Shown here piece by piece: positions 20,370 to 29,658 of a DNA stretch of 64,000 nucleotides (its first letter is position 1; every line of letters begins with the position of its first letter). This DNA comes from Macrothele yani (lineage: Eukaryota; Arthropoda; Arachnida; Araneae; Macrothelidae). The notes beneath the pieces were generated by a model, which saw only the letters and a list, made by a program, of their open reading frames with translations, was not told where the DNA came from and did not search any database. The position numbers and the translations under genes were made by a program. The stretch covers positions 135,987,240 to 136,051,239 of the forward strand of contig CM077013.1 of the NCBI GenBank assembly GCA_039090855.1, written 5' to 3'.

Positions 20370-21633
20370 TTTAAAAGTTTTATACACTGCGCAGGCGCTG
20401 CCCGGAGGATGATGCAATTGCTCCAATCGTTACGCTAGTTGTGAGTCAGATTTCAGTATACAAATTTGTGTTTACGTTTGCTAAGTAATTTGTTTCTGTT
20501 CCGAAAAATTCTGCTTTGAAATGGAGGAAGAAAGTGAGTGAAGTCAGATCTCACTTAGCGACCGGCGATCCTATACATTAAAATTGAAACTTTGAAAGGA
20601 AAATGCCCTACCGAAATTCATAAAGCTTTGTGTGAAGTTTGTGAGGTTAGTGTGGTGGATCGTAACACAGTGTCAAGGTGGACTTCTTATATCCGCCAAG
20701 GTCGGGAAAGTATCGAAGACGACCCAACAGGTGGCCGGCCATCAGATGAAACGGACGATGCTTCTGTGGTTATCGTCAATAGCGTTTTGGAAGAAGATCG
20801 ATAGAGAAAACATGTGAAGAGATTGCATATGAAGCAAACATGTCTGTCGCTTCGGTTTTCAGAATCCTAACTGAAAACTTACAAAAGAGAAAAGTGGCTG
20901 CCAAATGGGTTTCGCATAATCGGAGTGAAAAGCAGCCAGCGGTTTGCAAAGGGAACGCAGAAGAATTGCTTCAACGGTACGAGACAGAAGGCGAGCAGTT
21001 TTTGGACACAACCGTTGCTATAGACGAAACCTGGATGCGAGATTTTGAACCAGAACTGAAATCTCAGTCCTCAGAATCACCTCGCCAGAAAAATTCCGCC
21101 CCCAACAATCAAAGGTTAAGCTGATGGTGACTATGCCCTTGACAACGTTGGAGTGATAGCAACAGACAGAGTGCCCGAGGGGACCACGTAACAGCAGAAT
21201 ACTCCAGAACGTTTGTGCAAAATATTTTGCCCCCAATAATTTATCAAAGAAGGCCCGACATGCTCGAAGCTGGTGTCATCATTTAGTACGACAACGCGAG
21301 ACCGCATCTTGCCCGTACAGTAAGAGACATTCTGGAAAAGTATGGATGGGAATTGCTTCCACAAGAGCCATTTAGTCCTGACAAGTGCCCACCAGACTAT
21401 GACTTGTTCCCAAAACTGAAGAAGCCATCTTGCGGGAAACGATTCAGTACAAATGAAGTGACCCAAGTAATCCGACGCCTCAACAATGGAGGTGTCCTGA
21501 CTGGAACGCAAGACTTACCCAAACGTTGGGTAGCTGTCATAAAGATGCATGGAGATTACTTCGAAGGCCTGTAAAGGTATGTCGTGGAATAAATTCGTGT
21601 TTAGGAGATAACCCCCAGTGTACAAACCTTATG
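20370..21633 (+). mobile_element. mariner-like element
   Basis: TTAAAAGTTTTATACACTG at 20371 and the complement of 21616-21632, TAAGGTTTGTACACTG, form imperfect inverted repeats around a mariner transposase pseudogene. The length is typical of the family. Confidence 0.75.
20521..21574 (+). pseudogene. mariner transposase, broken
   Basis: The N-terminus lies in the frame 20592-20804: KGKCPTEIHKALCEVCE, VDRNTVSRWTSYIRQGRESI, DDPTGGRPSDETDD, then a stop. The next frame gives TCEEIAYEANMSVASVFRIL (helix-turn-helix). The first Asp is in VAIDETWMRDFEPELKSQSS (20840-21124), the second region reads YDNARPHLARTVRDIL near 21290, and the third Asp is in SPDKCPPDYDLFPKLKKP (21353-21574). The C-terminus is HGDYFEGL. 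All catalytic residues are still readable across two stops and a few frameshifts, so this is a moderately decayed copy. The family belongs to the DD34D mariners. Confidence 0.9.
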
Positions 21634-21888
21634 AAATGACACTGGTACAGAAATTGTGTGTTTCTATTGCTCTCTCAGAAATTTTTTTAGAGGACTGTCT
21701 ATTTTCCACAAGTAAGAACACTAAATTTAACAAATAATTAATTTTATATAACAAAATTTCAGTGAATTCGAGAAATTTACACGCATTTATCCACGTTCCT
21801 TAGCATCTTAGATGGTTGCTCCTGTCGTATCTTCCAACTGCTTATATATTTTGGGAAGGGGGTGGGGGAGGGGGCTAAAGTCTTGGCT

Positions 21889-21890
<2 letters not shown>
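21634..21890. other. AT-rich spacer
   Basis: Nothing recognised. Confidence 0.4.
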
Positions 21891-21926
<36 letters not shown>

Positions 21927-22154
21927 GCCGCTCCGGTGGCGCAGTGGTCTAAGCAATGGCCTCTGATCATTCGTCCGAACGGGGTCCGGGTTCGAATCCC
22001 GGTGAGGCACGGATGTTGTGTTTGTCTTACGGCACTGGCTCTCTCCCTTCCCTGGAACCAGTGACCCTAAATTAGGGACGGGCGACTGCTTATAGCCCAT
22101 TGAGTTGCTCACGGCGGGCGTTAAACCTACAATAAAAAAAAAGAAAAAAAAAAG
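21927..22154 (+). repeat. SINE-1, full copy
   Basis: tRNA head (CTCCGGTGGCGCAGTGGTC, box B GGGTTCGAATCCC), full body and A-rich tail. AAAAAGAGGG stands on both sides (before 21927 and at about 22144-22158), a target duplication embedded in poly-A. A 32-base poly-A run precedes it. Confidence 0.93.
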
Positions 22155-22547
22155 AGGGGAGTGGACTGAAGCTCATCCCTGCGCACCCATAGCCTCTCGC
22201 CTGGTCGACTGATAGATTTTGGTAATCTGATTTTTCTTTGTTTTAAACCACCTAAATACTCAGGAGCATGCTGTCTAAAAATGTCTGCATTCTTTCAGTC
22301 CTCACAATCTACTGATCCAGCCGACGAGACTCACCTCAGAACTGGTATGAAGAGAAAAAGCTGGAGAAAAATAAATTTATTCATCACCTGCTACCTTTTT
22401 TCTTTAATTCATACTGGTTGTTATGAAATATTTTTTTATTCCGGACAACTAAATAGTTTATAATAGAAAATTTTTCCCTAGTATTCTGATAAAACCCAGA
22501 GTATTAGGAAAACTTCTATAGTGTGAGATTTGTGTTAATGACGCTTT
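22155..22547. other. AT-rich gap
   Basis: No gene recognised. Confidence 0.4.
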
Positions 22548-23060
22548 ATTTACGCTTTCCAACCGTAGGTTGAAGAAGAGTATATGCTCCAGCTTTGTCC
22601 GTCCGTCCGTCCGCACGACAACTGACGTAAAAATGGTTCAATTTCAATGAAATTTTAGTATGTGGTAGGGGACCACCCGGGGACGCACCCTATTGAAAAT
22701 GGGACAATGGGGTCAAAGGTTACGACGTAGGAGCGGGATCCATTCCATTGCACTTATACGTCCTAACTTGCGTAAATACGGTTCGATTTCAATGAAATTT
22801 GACTATGTGGTAAGAGACTGCCTGGAGACGAACCCTATTCAAAATGGGTGAATTGGGTTCAAAGGTCAGGACATAAGAGCGGGATGCATTCCATTGCCTT
22901 TATGCGTCATAACGTGAGTAAAAATGGTTCGATTTCGATGAAATTTCAGTATGTGGTAGGGGATCACCTGGGGCCCAACCATATTGAAAATGGGCGAAAT
23001 GGGGTCAAAGGTCAGGACATAGAATTGCGATCCATTCCATCGCCCGTATCCCATATTATT
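22548..23060 (+). repeat. 146-bp-period repeat block 2
   Basis: Same head as block 1 (TTTACGCTTTCCAACCGTAG) followed by about three and a half units, starting at about 22626, 22773 and 22918. Units are closer to each other than to block 1. It ends at the MITE at 23062. Confidence 0.88.
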
Positions 23061-23061
23061 A

Positions 23062-23673
23062 AGGTGGACGTCAAGTAATTTTGCTTCCTATACTTCCAAT
23101 GGAAAAGCTCTTGTACACATTTCCTTCACAACTAATGTGTCCCGAAGGATGAAAATTTGAACATCGATTAAAATAACTTCTTATTATCAATTGGAATACT
23201 TAATATTTTCTAAAACATAACCATAATTATATTAAAAATCAATAACTTTTCCTTTGGTGGTGTTGAAACCAGAAAAAGGATAGCGCGACCTGTACTTTGA
23301 TGACGTCAGTAGACAAACAAATGTTGGATTGCATAATTATGGTTATGTTTTAGAAAATAGTAGGTATTCCAAGTTATAAAATGAAGCTAATTTAATCGAT
23401 GTTCAAATTTTCATCCTTGTGAACGCATTAATTGTCCAGAAAAAAGATGGCGCGACCTGTATTTTCATGACGTCAGTAGACAAACAAATGTTGGATTGCA
23501 TTATTATAGTTATGTTTTGGAAAATATTAAGTATTGCAAGTTATAAAATGAAGATATTTTAATCGATATTCAAATTTTCATCCTTGGGAACGCATTAATT
23601 TGGAAGAAAATGTGTACAGACGTATTTCCATTCGAACTACAGGAAGCAAAATTACTTGACGTTCACCTTAAAG
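23062..23673. mobile_element. MITE with about 115-170 bp terminal inverted repeats
   Basis: The left end AAGGTGGACGTCAAGTAATT and the complement of the right end AAGGTGAACGTCAAGTAATT start long inverted repeats. They run through TTTTGCTTCC, ATGTGTACA and GGATGAAAATTTGAA to ATCGATTAAAAT. TTAA-like flanks are present, so TTAA or TTA could be the target duplication. The centre holds two direct copies of a block with GCGCGACCTGTA and GATGACGTCAGTAGACAAAC-type sequence. No coding capacity. It sits between 146-bp repeat blocks 2 and 3. Confidence 0.85.
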
Positions 23674-23884
23674 CAGCAATTCTTGTATGTATGTAAATTT
23701 TATTTTGAAAACGGCTCTAAGGATTTTGATGAAAGTCGTTAACCTACCGTTTTCTGGTACTAGAAATCGATTTAGCTTGATCTCGACTTTAGTAAAATTC
23801 GTTTAGTTTGTTAATAACCACTCCGAATTACCACGTTTTTAGTGTAATATCATGGCGTCGTCCGATTAGACGTCGGCGCGCGAT

Positions 23885-24011
23885 CAAGCCATCTGTCTCA
23901 TTGCGTCACGCGTTGTGTGCGGATCCTATTAAAGTTTTATGACGTCACAGTCTTGTGAGCAGATGGTCGCGATTCCCATCTGTCTCATTACGTCACGCGT
24001 TGTGTGCGTAT
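23885..24011. repeat. Direct repeat of 33-34 bp, 90 bp apart
   Basis: CCATCTGTCTCATTGCGTCA (continuing CGCGTTGTGTGCG) at about 23888 recurs with one change at about 23978. The second copy runs into repeat block 3. Confidence 0.85.
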
Positions 24012-24620
24012 GTTCGTCCGCACGACAACTCGCATAAAAATTATTCGATTTCGATGAAATTTTAGTATGTGGTAGGGCAACACCTGGGAAAGAACCCTAT
24101 TGAAAGTGAACGAAATGGGGTCGAAGGTCAGGACATAGGAGCGGGATCAATACCACTGCTCTTATGCGTCATAACTAACGTAAAAAAGGTTCGATTTCGA
24201 TTAAATTTTAGTATGTGGTAGGGATCACCTGAGGACAAACCCTTTTGAAAATTGGAGAAATGGGGGTCAAAGGTCAGGACATAGGAGCGGAATCACTTCC
24301 ATCGCCATTATGCGTCATAACTGACGTAAAAATGTTTCAATTTGGATGAAATGTTAGTATGTTATAAGGATCTGCCTGGGGACGAATCCTATTGAAAATG
24401 GGCGAAATGGGTCAAAGATCTATTCCATAGCTCTTATGCATCATAACTTACGGAAAATTGCTTCGATTGCGACAAAACTTTATCATGTTATTTCGGAGGT
24501 ACACTGAACCAATTCTGTTGAATATCATCGAAACGGAATCAAAGGTCAGGGCACAGGAGTGAGATTTATTCCACAGCCATTTTCCTCATAACTTGAGTAA
24601 TAACTTGAGTAATGATTTCC
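23990..24620 (+). repeat. 146-bp-period repeat block 3
   Basis: Lacks the common head. Starts within a TTCGTCCGCACGACAACTCG segment and has about four units with the same internal words as blocks 1 and 2. The last unit resembles the TCCACAGCCAT variant at the end of block 1. Confidence 0.85.
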
Positions 24621-25865
24621 AGTATGTTGGAAAGCGTATCATAATCAATGCATTGCATGATTTTACCAACTTGTTTAAGTATAGCACTTATTTAACGTAC
24701 TTTGGGAATTTCTGGGAATCGTTTAGTAAGGAAGTGTGAGTATTATAAATCTTTGTTTTTAGGAAGACAACAAGTGGGAGCGATACAACTGTGACTACAT
24801 TAAAGGGTAAATGCCATAATTATTTACACCAACATTACTTTTAATGACGAGCATTATTTTATAAAACTTATCATCAGTAATGTCTTAAAAAAAGCGGCTC
24901 AGGACTGTATTGGTTTGAGTTTTCATTGCGGTTTTAAATTGTAGTTTGTGGAGTACTGACAATATTTGGCTTACCAGTAGATTTAACTGTTCCTTCATAT
25001 TGAGATTACATCCAATATTACATTACAGTTGTCAGGTGCTGCATATTTCGAGCAAAAAGTATCTGATCTACTGCTTTCTACTGATTTTTTGAGCTCTGGT
25101 CTACTGATTTCCCGTAAAAGTCTCTGGCAACACGGATCGCAAGTAAAAAAATTTCGATGTAACGAAAATAGGTAACGTAGGAAGTCAAAATCGTCACTGA
25201 AATCTGCTTTTTGAATGTTGTTCCATGAAGCGACGCAACAATAGTTAATTCCATTGTTACTCAACAATATATTTTACCAAACTAAAGCCGAACATTACTT
25301 CATCCCAATTTACGTAAAGGTAATAATATATCTTTGCAATCTGCGTAAATTACAAGAACCTGATGCTAAATGCGATAAAAGCCATTACAAAAATGCGTTT
25401 CGATGTTATGCATCTTTCCCGACAGTGGTAAAGTACGCGCCGTAGCAAGCATTGGTTTCCTCTCGACCTTACTGACGAGAGCTTTAACATGATGTATAAT
25501 ACGATTACTTGCTATTAACGAGAGCTTCAGGGTTACCTGCTTTTGACGAGAGCTTTAAAATACTGTATTGTATAATACGATGGGGTGTAACCTGCAGATA
25601 TCCTAGACCAAAAGTTACCAATTCCCCTCACTAAAACACTTACGATTCAGCTTTTCTTTCTATCTGGAAATCAGACTTAAGCTTGCCCGTCCGCAGATGG
25701 AATTTCGTAGTTACATCACATTTAATCGATGTCAGGGTCGTTTCTTACGTTCGTATAAATCTGAATAATAATACTAAATATTAATTTCGAAAAACTAAAC
25801 AGCCGAAATACTTGCTGTTCCCGCCATCATAGTTTAGTAAACATCTACATTTATTATGGCTCACA
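24621..25865. other. Gap without a recognised gene
   Basis: AT-rich. Three short copies of ACGAGAGCTT lie at 25460-25560. The ORFs of up to 90 codons have no recognisable motif. Confidence 0.4.
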
Positions 25866-26011
25866 TAAACTATATTGACAAAAGTCACCGGACACCCCTT
25901 TAATAGTAAATGAACGAATCCGCTACTAAAGATGCGCGATACAGCTGCAAACGGTATAAAAACAAGCCCGCAGCTGAACGCGATCGCATCGCACTGTGAG
26001 GTTGAGTGAAT

Positions 26012-26938
26012 ATGTCGCGGCGGGAGAGAATTGACTTTGACAAAGGAAAGATTGTTCGGCGTTATATTAGTGGGTTGTCCATAAGAGAAACCGTGAGGCG
26101 TTTAAACATACCCAAGTCAACTGTTTTTACAAAAGGAAATCAGTGATAGAGGACGTCGAAGAATCAGTGTACAGGTGAGTAAAAAAGTTGGAACCTCGGT
26201 ATGCACACGTACCATTCGCAGAGAACTTCCGTCTATGGGTTACCGTGGTTGTGCGGATGCTCATAAGCGTTTCATCTCCACTCGGAATGCTACTCGTCGT
26301 TTAGCATGGTGTAAAGAACATTTATCGTGGACCGTAGATCAATTGAAACGGGTCCTATGGACTGATAAATCCAGATACTTGATCAATCAGTCTGATGGCT
26401 GTGTGTGGGTATGGCGGTTGCCCGGGGAACCCTATTTACCACAGAGTATTGTTCCTACGGTCAAGTTTGGAGCTGGCAGTGTACTCGTGTGGGGGTGTTT
26501 TTTGTGGTATGGTCCCGGCTCATTGGTTATCGTGGACAAACTTGTTAACCAGCACGTCTACCTCGATATTCCGGACATAGTATTGCCACAAAGTTGCCCT
26601 ACCAACTCTGTGGCAATACTATGGAACCGAGCCTTATTGGTACCAGCAGGATAATGCACCGAACCATAAAGCAAGGACTTTTACGGCGTAATTTGACGAT
26701 AATTCCGTATCGTGCGTGGGCTGGCCAGCATAGAGCCTTGATCTTAATCCCATAGAGCACCTATGTGATGAATTAGAGCGCCGCATAAGAAGTTTGGAAC
26801 CAAGGCCTATTACTAAGCAACAGTTAGCTGCAGCATTATGTACTGAATGGAAGCGCATACTTATCGCTGTGTTCGAAAACCTTGTCGAAAGCATGTCTCG
26901 AAGGGTCAGTGCATGCATTAAGACCGAAGGTGGACCAT
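26012..26938 (+). pseudogene. Tc1-like transposase (family C, copy 2), broken
   Basis: ATG at 26012 (MSRRERIDFDKGKIVRRYI). About 60 bases around the end of the first helix-turn-helix are missing compared with the 48-kb copy. A 159-codon frame at 26175-26654 has CTRTIRRELPSMGYRGCADA, LKRVLWTDKSRYLINQSDG (first Asp kept) and [21 protein letters not shown] fold-back insertion at 26576-26602 breaks the frame. Then come QQDNAPNHKA (second Asp), a stop, LDLNPIEHLCDELERRI (Glu kept) and SMSRRVSACIKTEGGP. The last codons (CCGTACTAA) are displaced to 27475 by the SINEs. Confidence 0.9.
26576..26623. repeat. 21-bp inverted repeat with 6-bp spacer inside a Tc1 gene
   Basis: CATAGTATTGCCACAAAGTT(G) and its complement CAACTCTGTGGCAATACTAT(G) flank CCCTAC, with 20 of 21 positions pairing. 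The sister copies at 16 kb and 48 kb have AATTATG in place of the left arm, so the left arm is an added inverted copy of the right arm. Confidence 0.95.
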
Positions 26939-26939
26939 C

Positions 26940-27470
26940 AAACAAAGATCTTTGCTCTTTCCACGTTTATAAGTGAGACACGGAAAAATTCTCATTGGCC
27001 GCCACCGGGCGTCGAACCCAGGGTCTTCCAGTTACGCGCCGGATATGCTTCCGCTACACCACAGCGGCCTCGAGTTCCTCCAGACTCACACACGCTAACT
27101 GCCAAGCCAATTCGGCAGGTTGCTTCTTGGAGTCCCGCACAATGCTGGGGATTCAACAAAGATGGTAAACAGCAACTGAAGAAATAATTAGAAGGCGAAT
27201 GAATAATTAATACAGACATTTAACGTGGACCAGGAACATCAAACAGAGATCTTCGCTCTTTCCACGTTTATAAGTGAGACACAGAAAAATTCTCATTGGC
27301 CGCCACCGGGAGTCGAACCCAGGGTCTTCCAGTTACGCGCCGGATATGCTTCCGCTACACCACAGTAGCCTCGAATTCCTCCAGACTCACACACGCTAAC
27401 TGCCAAGCCAATTTGGCAGATTGCTTCTTGGAGCCCCGCACAATGCTGGGGATTCACCAAAGATGGTAAA
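26940..27470 (-). repeat. Two tandem tRNA-derived SINEs (SINE-3)
   Basis: Copies at about 26940-27172 and 27238-27470 are about 95 percent alike and in the same orientation. On the minus strand each has a tRNA-like head (GGCCGCTGTGGTGTAGCGGA, box B GGGTTCGACGCCC). The spacer (27173-27237) includes GTGGACC, resembling the host sequence GGTGGACC before the first copy, so a duplication of part of the host site is likely. Confidence 0.88.
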
Positions 27471-27863
27471 ACACCGTACTAATGTATGTCAATAAATACT
27501 ATGTTGTTTTTATTTTTTCTGGGTGTCCGTGACTTTTGTCAATAGAGTGTTAGCTCTTTCATTGCTTTTAGGACGGTAACATTCATCATTCCACTTACCT
27601 AAGTTCCGCTCAATGCCAGGAATCAGTAAACCTGATTGTTTGTTGTTATGATTTAATTCCACTTGGTATGTACCGGACTGTGGCTCGGGATGATCGTAAG
27701 TAATGTGAATGTATGTACATAGTCGAGTAACATTATTGCGACCACCTCCTACTTTTGGCTTCAACAGTGCGTAGCCAATGAAAAAAGGCACGTGTCGTGA
27801 GCTGGCTTAGAGGGTATATAAGGTGGGCTGTAGCCATTCTGAAAACAAATCACTCGTTGCTGT

Positions 27864-28002
27864 CATGAACAAAATTGGCGATTTATCAGATTTGCAAAAA
27901 TTGATGATTTTCGGCTTTCGGGCCAAGGGTAAAATTTCTGAAACAGCGCAGTTTGTGAACTGTTCGCGTGCTGCTGTGGTTAAAGTGTATCGTGAAAATC
28001 CT
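27864..28002 (+). pseudogene. Tc1 transposase N-terminal stub (family E)
   Basis: ATG at 27864, followed by the first helix-turn-helix of a Tc1 transposase (ISETAQFVNCSRAAVVKVY). The frame then runs into SINE-4 (NPPNTWRP, stop). The remaining catalytic half is absent except for the last few codons at 29607. It cannot encode a transposase. Confidence 0.75.
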
Positions 28003-28267
28003 CCAAATACGTGGCGTCCGTGAAAAAACAAAGACATCGCTCTTCCCACGTTTTAGCAACACACAGCAGCCGAAAAATTGTTGTTCGGTCACTGCTGGGG
28101 AATCAAATCCCAGATCCCTTGATATCTAGCCGAGCGCGATAGCCTTAGACTACGGTGGCCAACAATCCACGGCGGCGCTATGTGTATTTTTCTGTCAGCT
28201 TCTGACATCATAAATCCGTAAGATGGACTCAGCAACTGAAACGCCACAATCTGGTGGGCATTAACGG
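28002..28267 (-). repeat. SINE-4 (tRNA-derived), left arm of the inverted pair
   Basis: On the minus strand: head GGCCACCGTAGTCTAAGGCT, box B GGGATTTGATTCCC, then a body ending in GCCACGTATTTGGAGGATTT. About 85 percent identical in reverse complement to 29340-29610. Confidence 0.85.
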
Positions 28268-28276
28268 CACTGGCTC

Positions 28277-29337
28277 TACACTGAGTAGTCAATTTATTAT
28301 GACCACCCCCTCAGTACTTCTTTGAGCCACCTTTTGCCTTTAATACTGCGTCGATTCTTCGTGGCATGGACTCCACGAGATGTTGATAGGTGGTTTGTGG
28401 AATCTGAGACCATGCTAGATGAATAGCACATTCCAGGAGGGTGAGATTGCAGGGTTGTGGATCCAGCTGTCTGATGGCTCGTTCAACTTTATCCCACAAA
28501 TATTCAATGGGGTTGTGATCTCGAGATTGTGGGGGCCACCTAAGCAAAGTAAACTCACCGGCATGTTCCTGAAACCAATCCTGTACAATACAAGCACTAC
28601 GGTAGGACGCATTATCTTGTTGAAAGTAGCCATCGCCATTGGGATAAACCATCCACATGACAGGATGCACTTGGTTCGCAACGATGTTTAGATATGATGT
28701 GCCAGTCAGACGTTGATCAACACGAATTAAAGGGCCCAAAGCATGCCAGGAAAACATCCCCCAAACCATAACGTTGCCTCCACCAACTTGAAGGGTTGTA
28801 GCAATGCGTTTGGGGTCCATGCTTTCGTGCTGTTTCCTTCAAATTCTCACTCAGCCATCGGCATGGTGCAACTGAAAACGTGATTCATCAGACCACATAA
28901 TTTGTTTCCAATTATCGACTGTCAAATCCTTGTGCTCCTGTGCGAACTGGAGACGTTTTCTCTTGTTAACTGCAGACAGCAAAGGTGTTAGAACAGGCCT
29001 TCGGCTTCCATATCCTATCCGATGCAGTGTACGGCGAACAGTGCGTGCACAGATCATTTGAGGGGATCCTTGATTAAGATGGTCTGTAATTTGCTGCACT
29101 GTTGCCCTTCTGTTGTCTATTACCAGTCTGAACACTCTCTGTTCCGCCCGAGCAGTCACTAGTCGATGACGACAACACGTTGCACGCAGAGACCCAGTTT
29201 TTTGGCTGACAGTCCAGTCTTTTAATACTTTAACAACAGCTGCTCTGGAACATTTCCCGAATGCGGCGGTTTCGGTGATACTCGCTCCATGGCTCTGAGC
29301 TCCTACAATCCTTCCACGTTGAAAGTCCGTCATCTAT
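28277..29337 (-). mobile_element. Tc1-like element (family A), copy 2, 5'-truncated
   Basis: The 3' end carries the family A inverted repeat (TACACTGAGTAGTCAATTTA). The 5' repeat and leader are missing: homology to the 9.76-kb copy begins right at the start of the transposase frame, at 29333, next to the SINE-4 boundary. Confidence 0.9.
28311..29333 (-). pseudogene. Tc1-like transposase (family A, copy 2), nearly complete
   Basis: Minus strand, one of the best preserved transposases here. Frame 1 (29333-28851, 160 codons): MTDFQRGRIVGAQSHGASIT, KCSRAAVVKVLKDW, RRATVQQITDHL, ARTVRRTLHRIGYGSRRP, then MWSDESRFQLHHADG with the first Asp, then a stop. After a damaged stretch of about 10 codons, frame 2 (28820-28311, 169 codons) gives VMVWGMFSWHALGPLIRVDQ, FQQDNASYRSACIVQDWF (second Asp), PPQSRDHNPIEYLWDKVERA (Glu) and KAKGGSKKY. 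All three catalytic residues are present. The breaks are a stop and a small frameshift near 28850. Confidence 0.93.
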
Positions 29338-29339
29338 TT

Positions 29340-29610
29340 CCCGTTAATGCCAACCAGATGGAGATGTCTCAGTTGTTGAGCCCATCTTACGGATTTATGA
29401 TGTCAGAATCTTACAGAAAAATACACATGGCCACGTGGATTGTTGGCCACCGAGGTGTAAGGCTAACGCGCTCGGCTTGATATCGAGAGATCTGGGATTC
29501 GATTCCCCAGCGGTGACCGAATAACAATATTTCGGTTGCTGTGTGTTGCTAAAACGTGGAATGAGCGATGTTTTTGTTTATTCAGTGACGCCACGTGTTT
29601 GGAGGATTTT
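29340..29610 (+). repeat. SINE-4 (tRNA-derived), right arm of the inverted pair
   Basis: Head GGCCACCGAGGTGTAAGGCT, box B GGGATTCGATTCCC, body, and end CCACGTGTTTGGAGGATTTT. Its first bases CCGTTAATGCC mirror the inner boundary of the left copy (GGCATTAACGG at 28257-28267). Confidence 0.85.
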
Positions 29611-29658
29611 TACTCTGGATATTAGCTGGTGTTTGCAATAATGTGACTCGACCGTGTA

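Larger units (their letters stand above)
25866..27552 (+). mobile_element. Tc1-like element (family C), copy 2, carrying two SINEs
   Basis: Ends TAAACTATATTGACAAAAGT and GTGACTTTTGTCAATAGAGT (then GTTA) match family C. It is 1,687 bp because two SINE-3 copies (26940-27470) are inserted just before the transposase stop codon. The 48-kb sister copy shows the uninterrupted order. Confidence 0.92.
27716..29658 (+). mobile_element. Composite: Tc1 shell (family E) around SINE / inverted Tc1 / inverted SINE
   Basis: The outer ends TACATAGTCGAGTAACATTA and (complement of the right end) TACACGGTCGAGTCACATTA are family E inverted repeats, the same as at 427-473. The shell keeps a TATATAA box (27815), the first roughly 55 codons of transposase (MNKIGDLSDLQKLMIF..., KISETAQFVNCSRAAVVKVY) and the last codons plus terminal repeat (29607-29658). 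Between them are SINE-4 (minus), a family A Tc1 (minus) and SINE-4 (plus). The unit is 1,943 bp. Confidence 0.85.

Noticed and set aside
24995..25267. 90-codon minus-strand ORF with several Cys residues
   Set aside because: No recognisable domain spacing, no relatives in the window.
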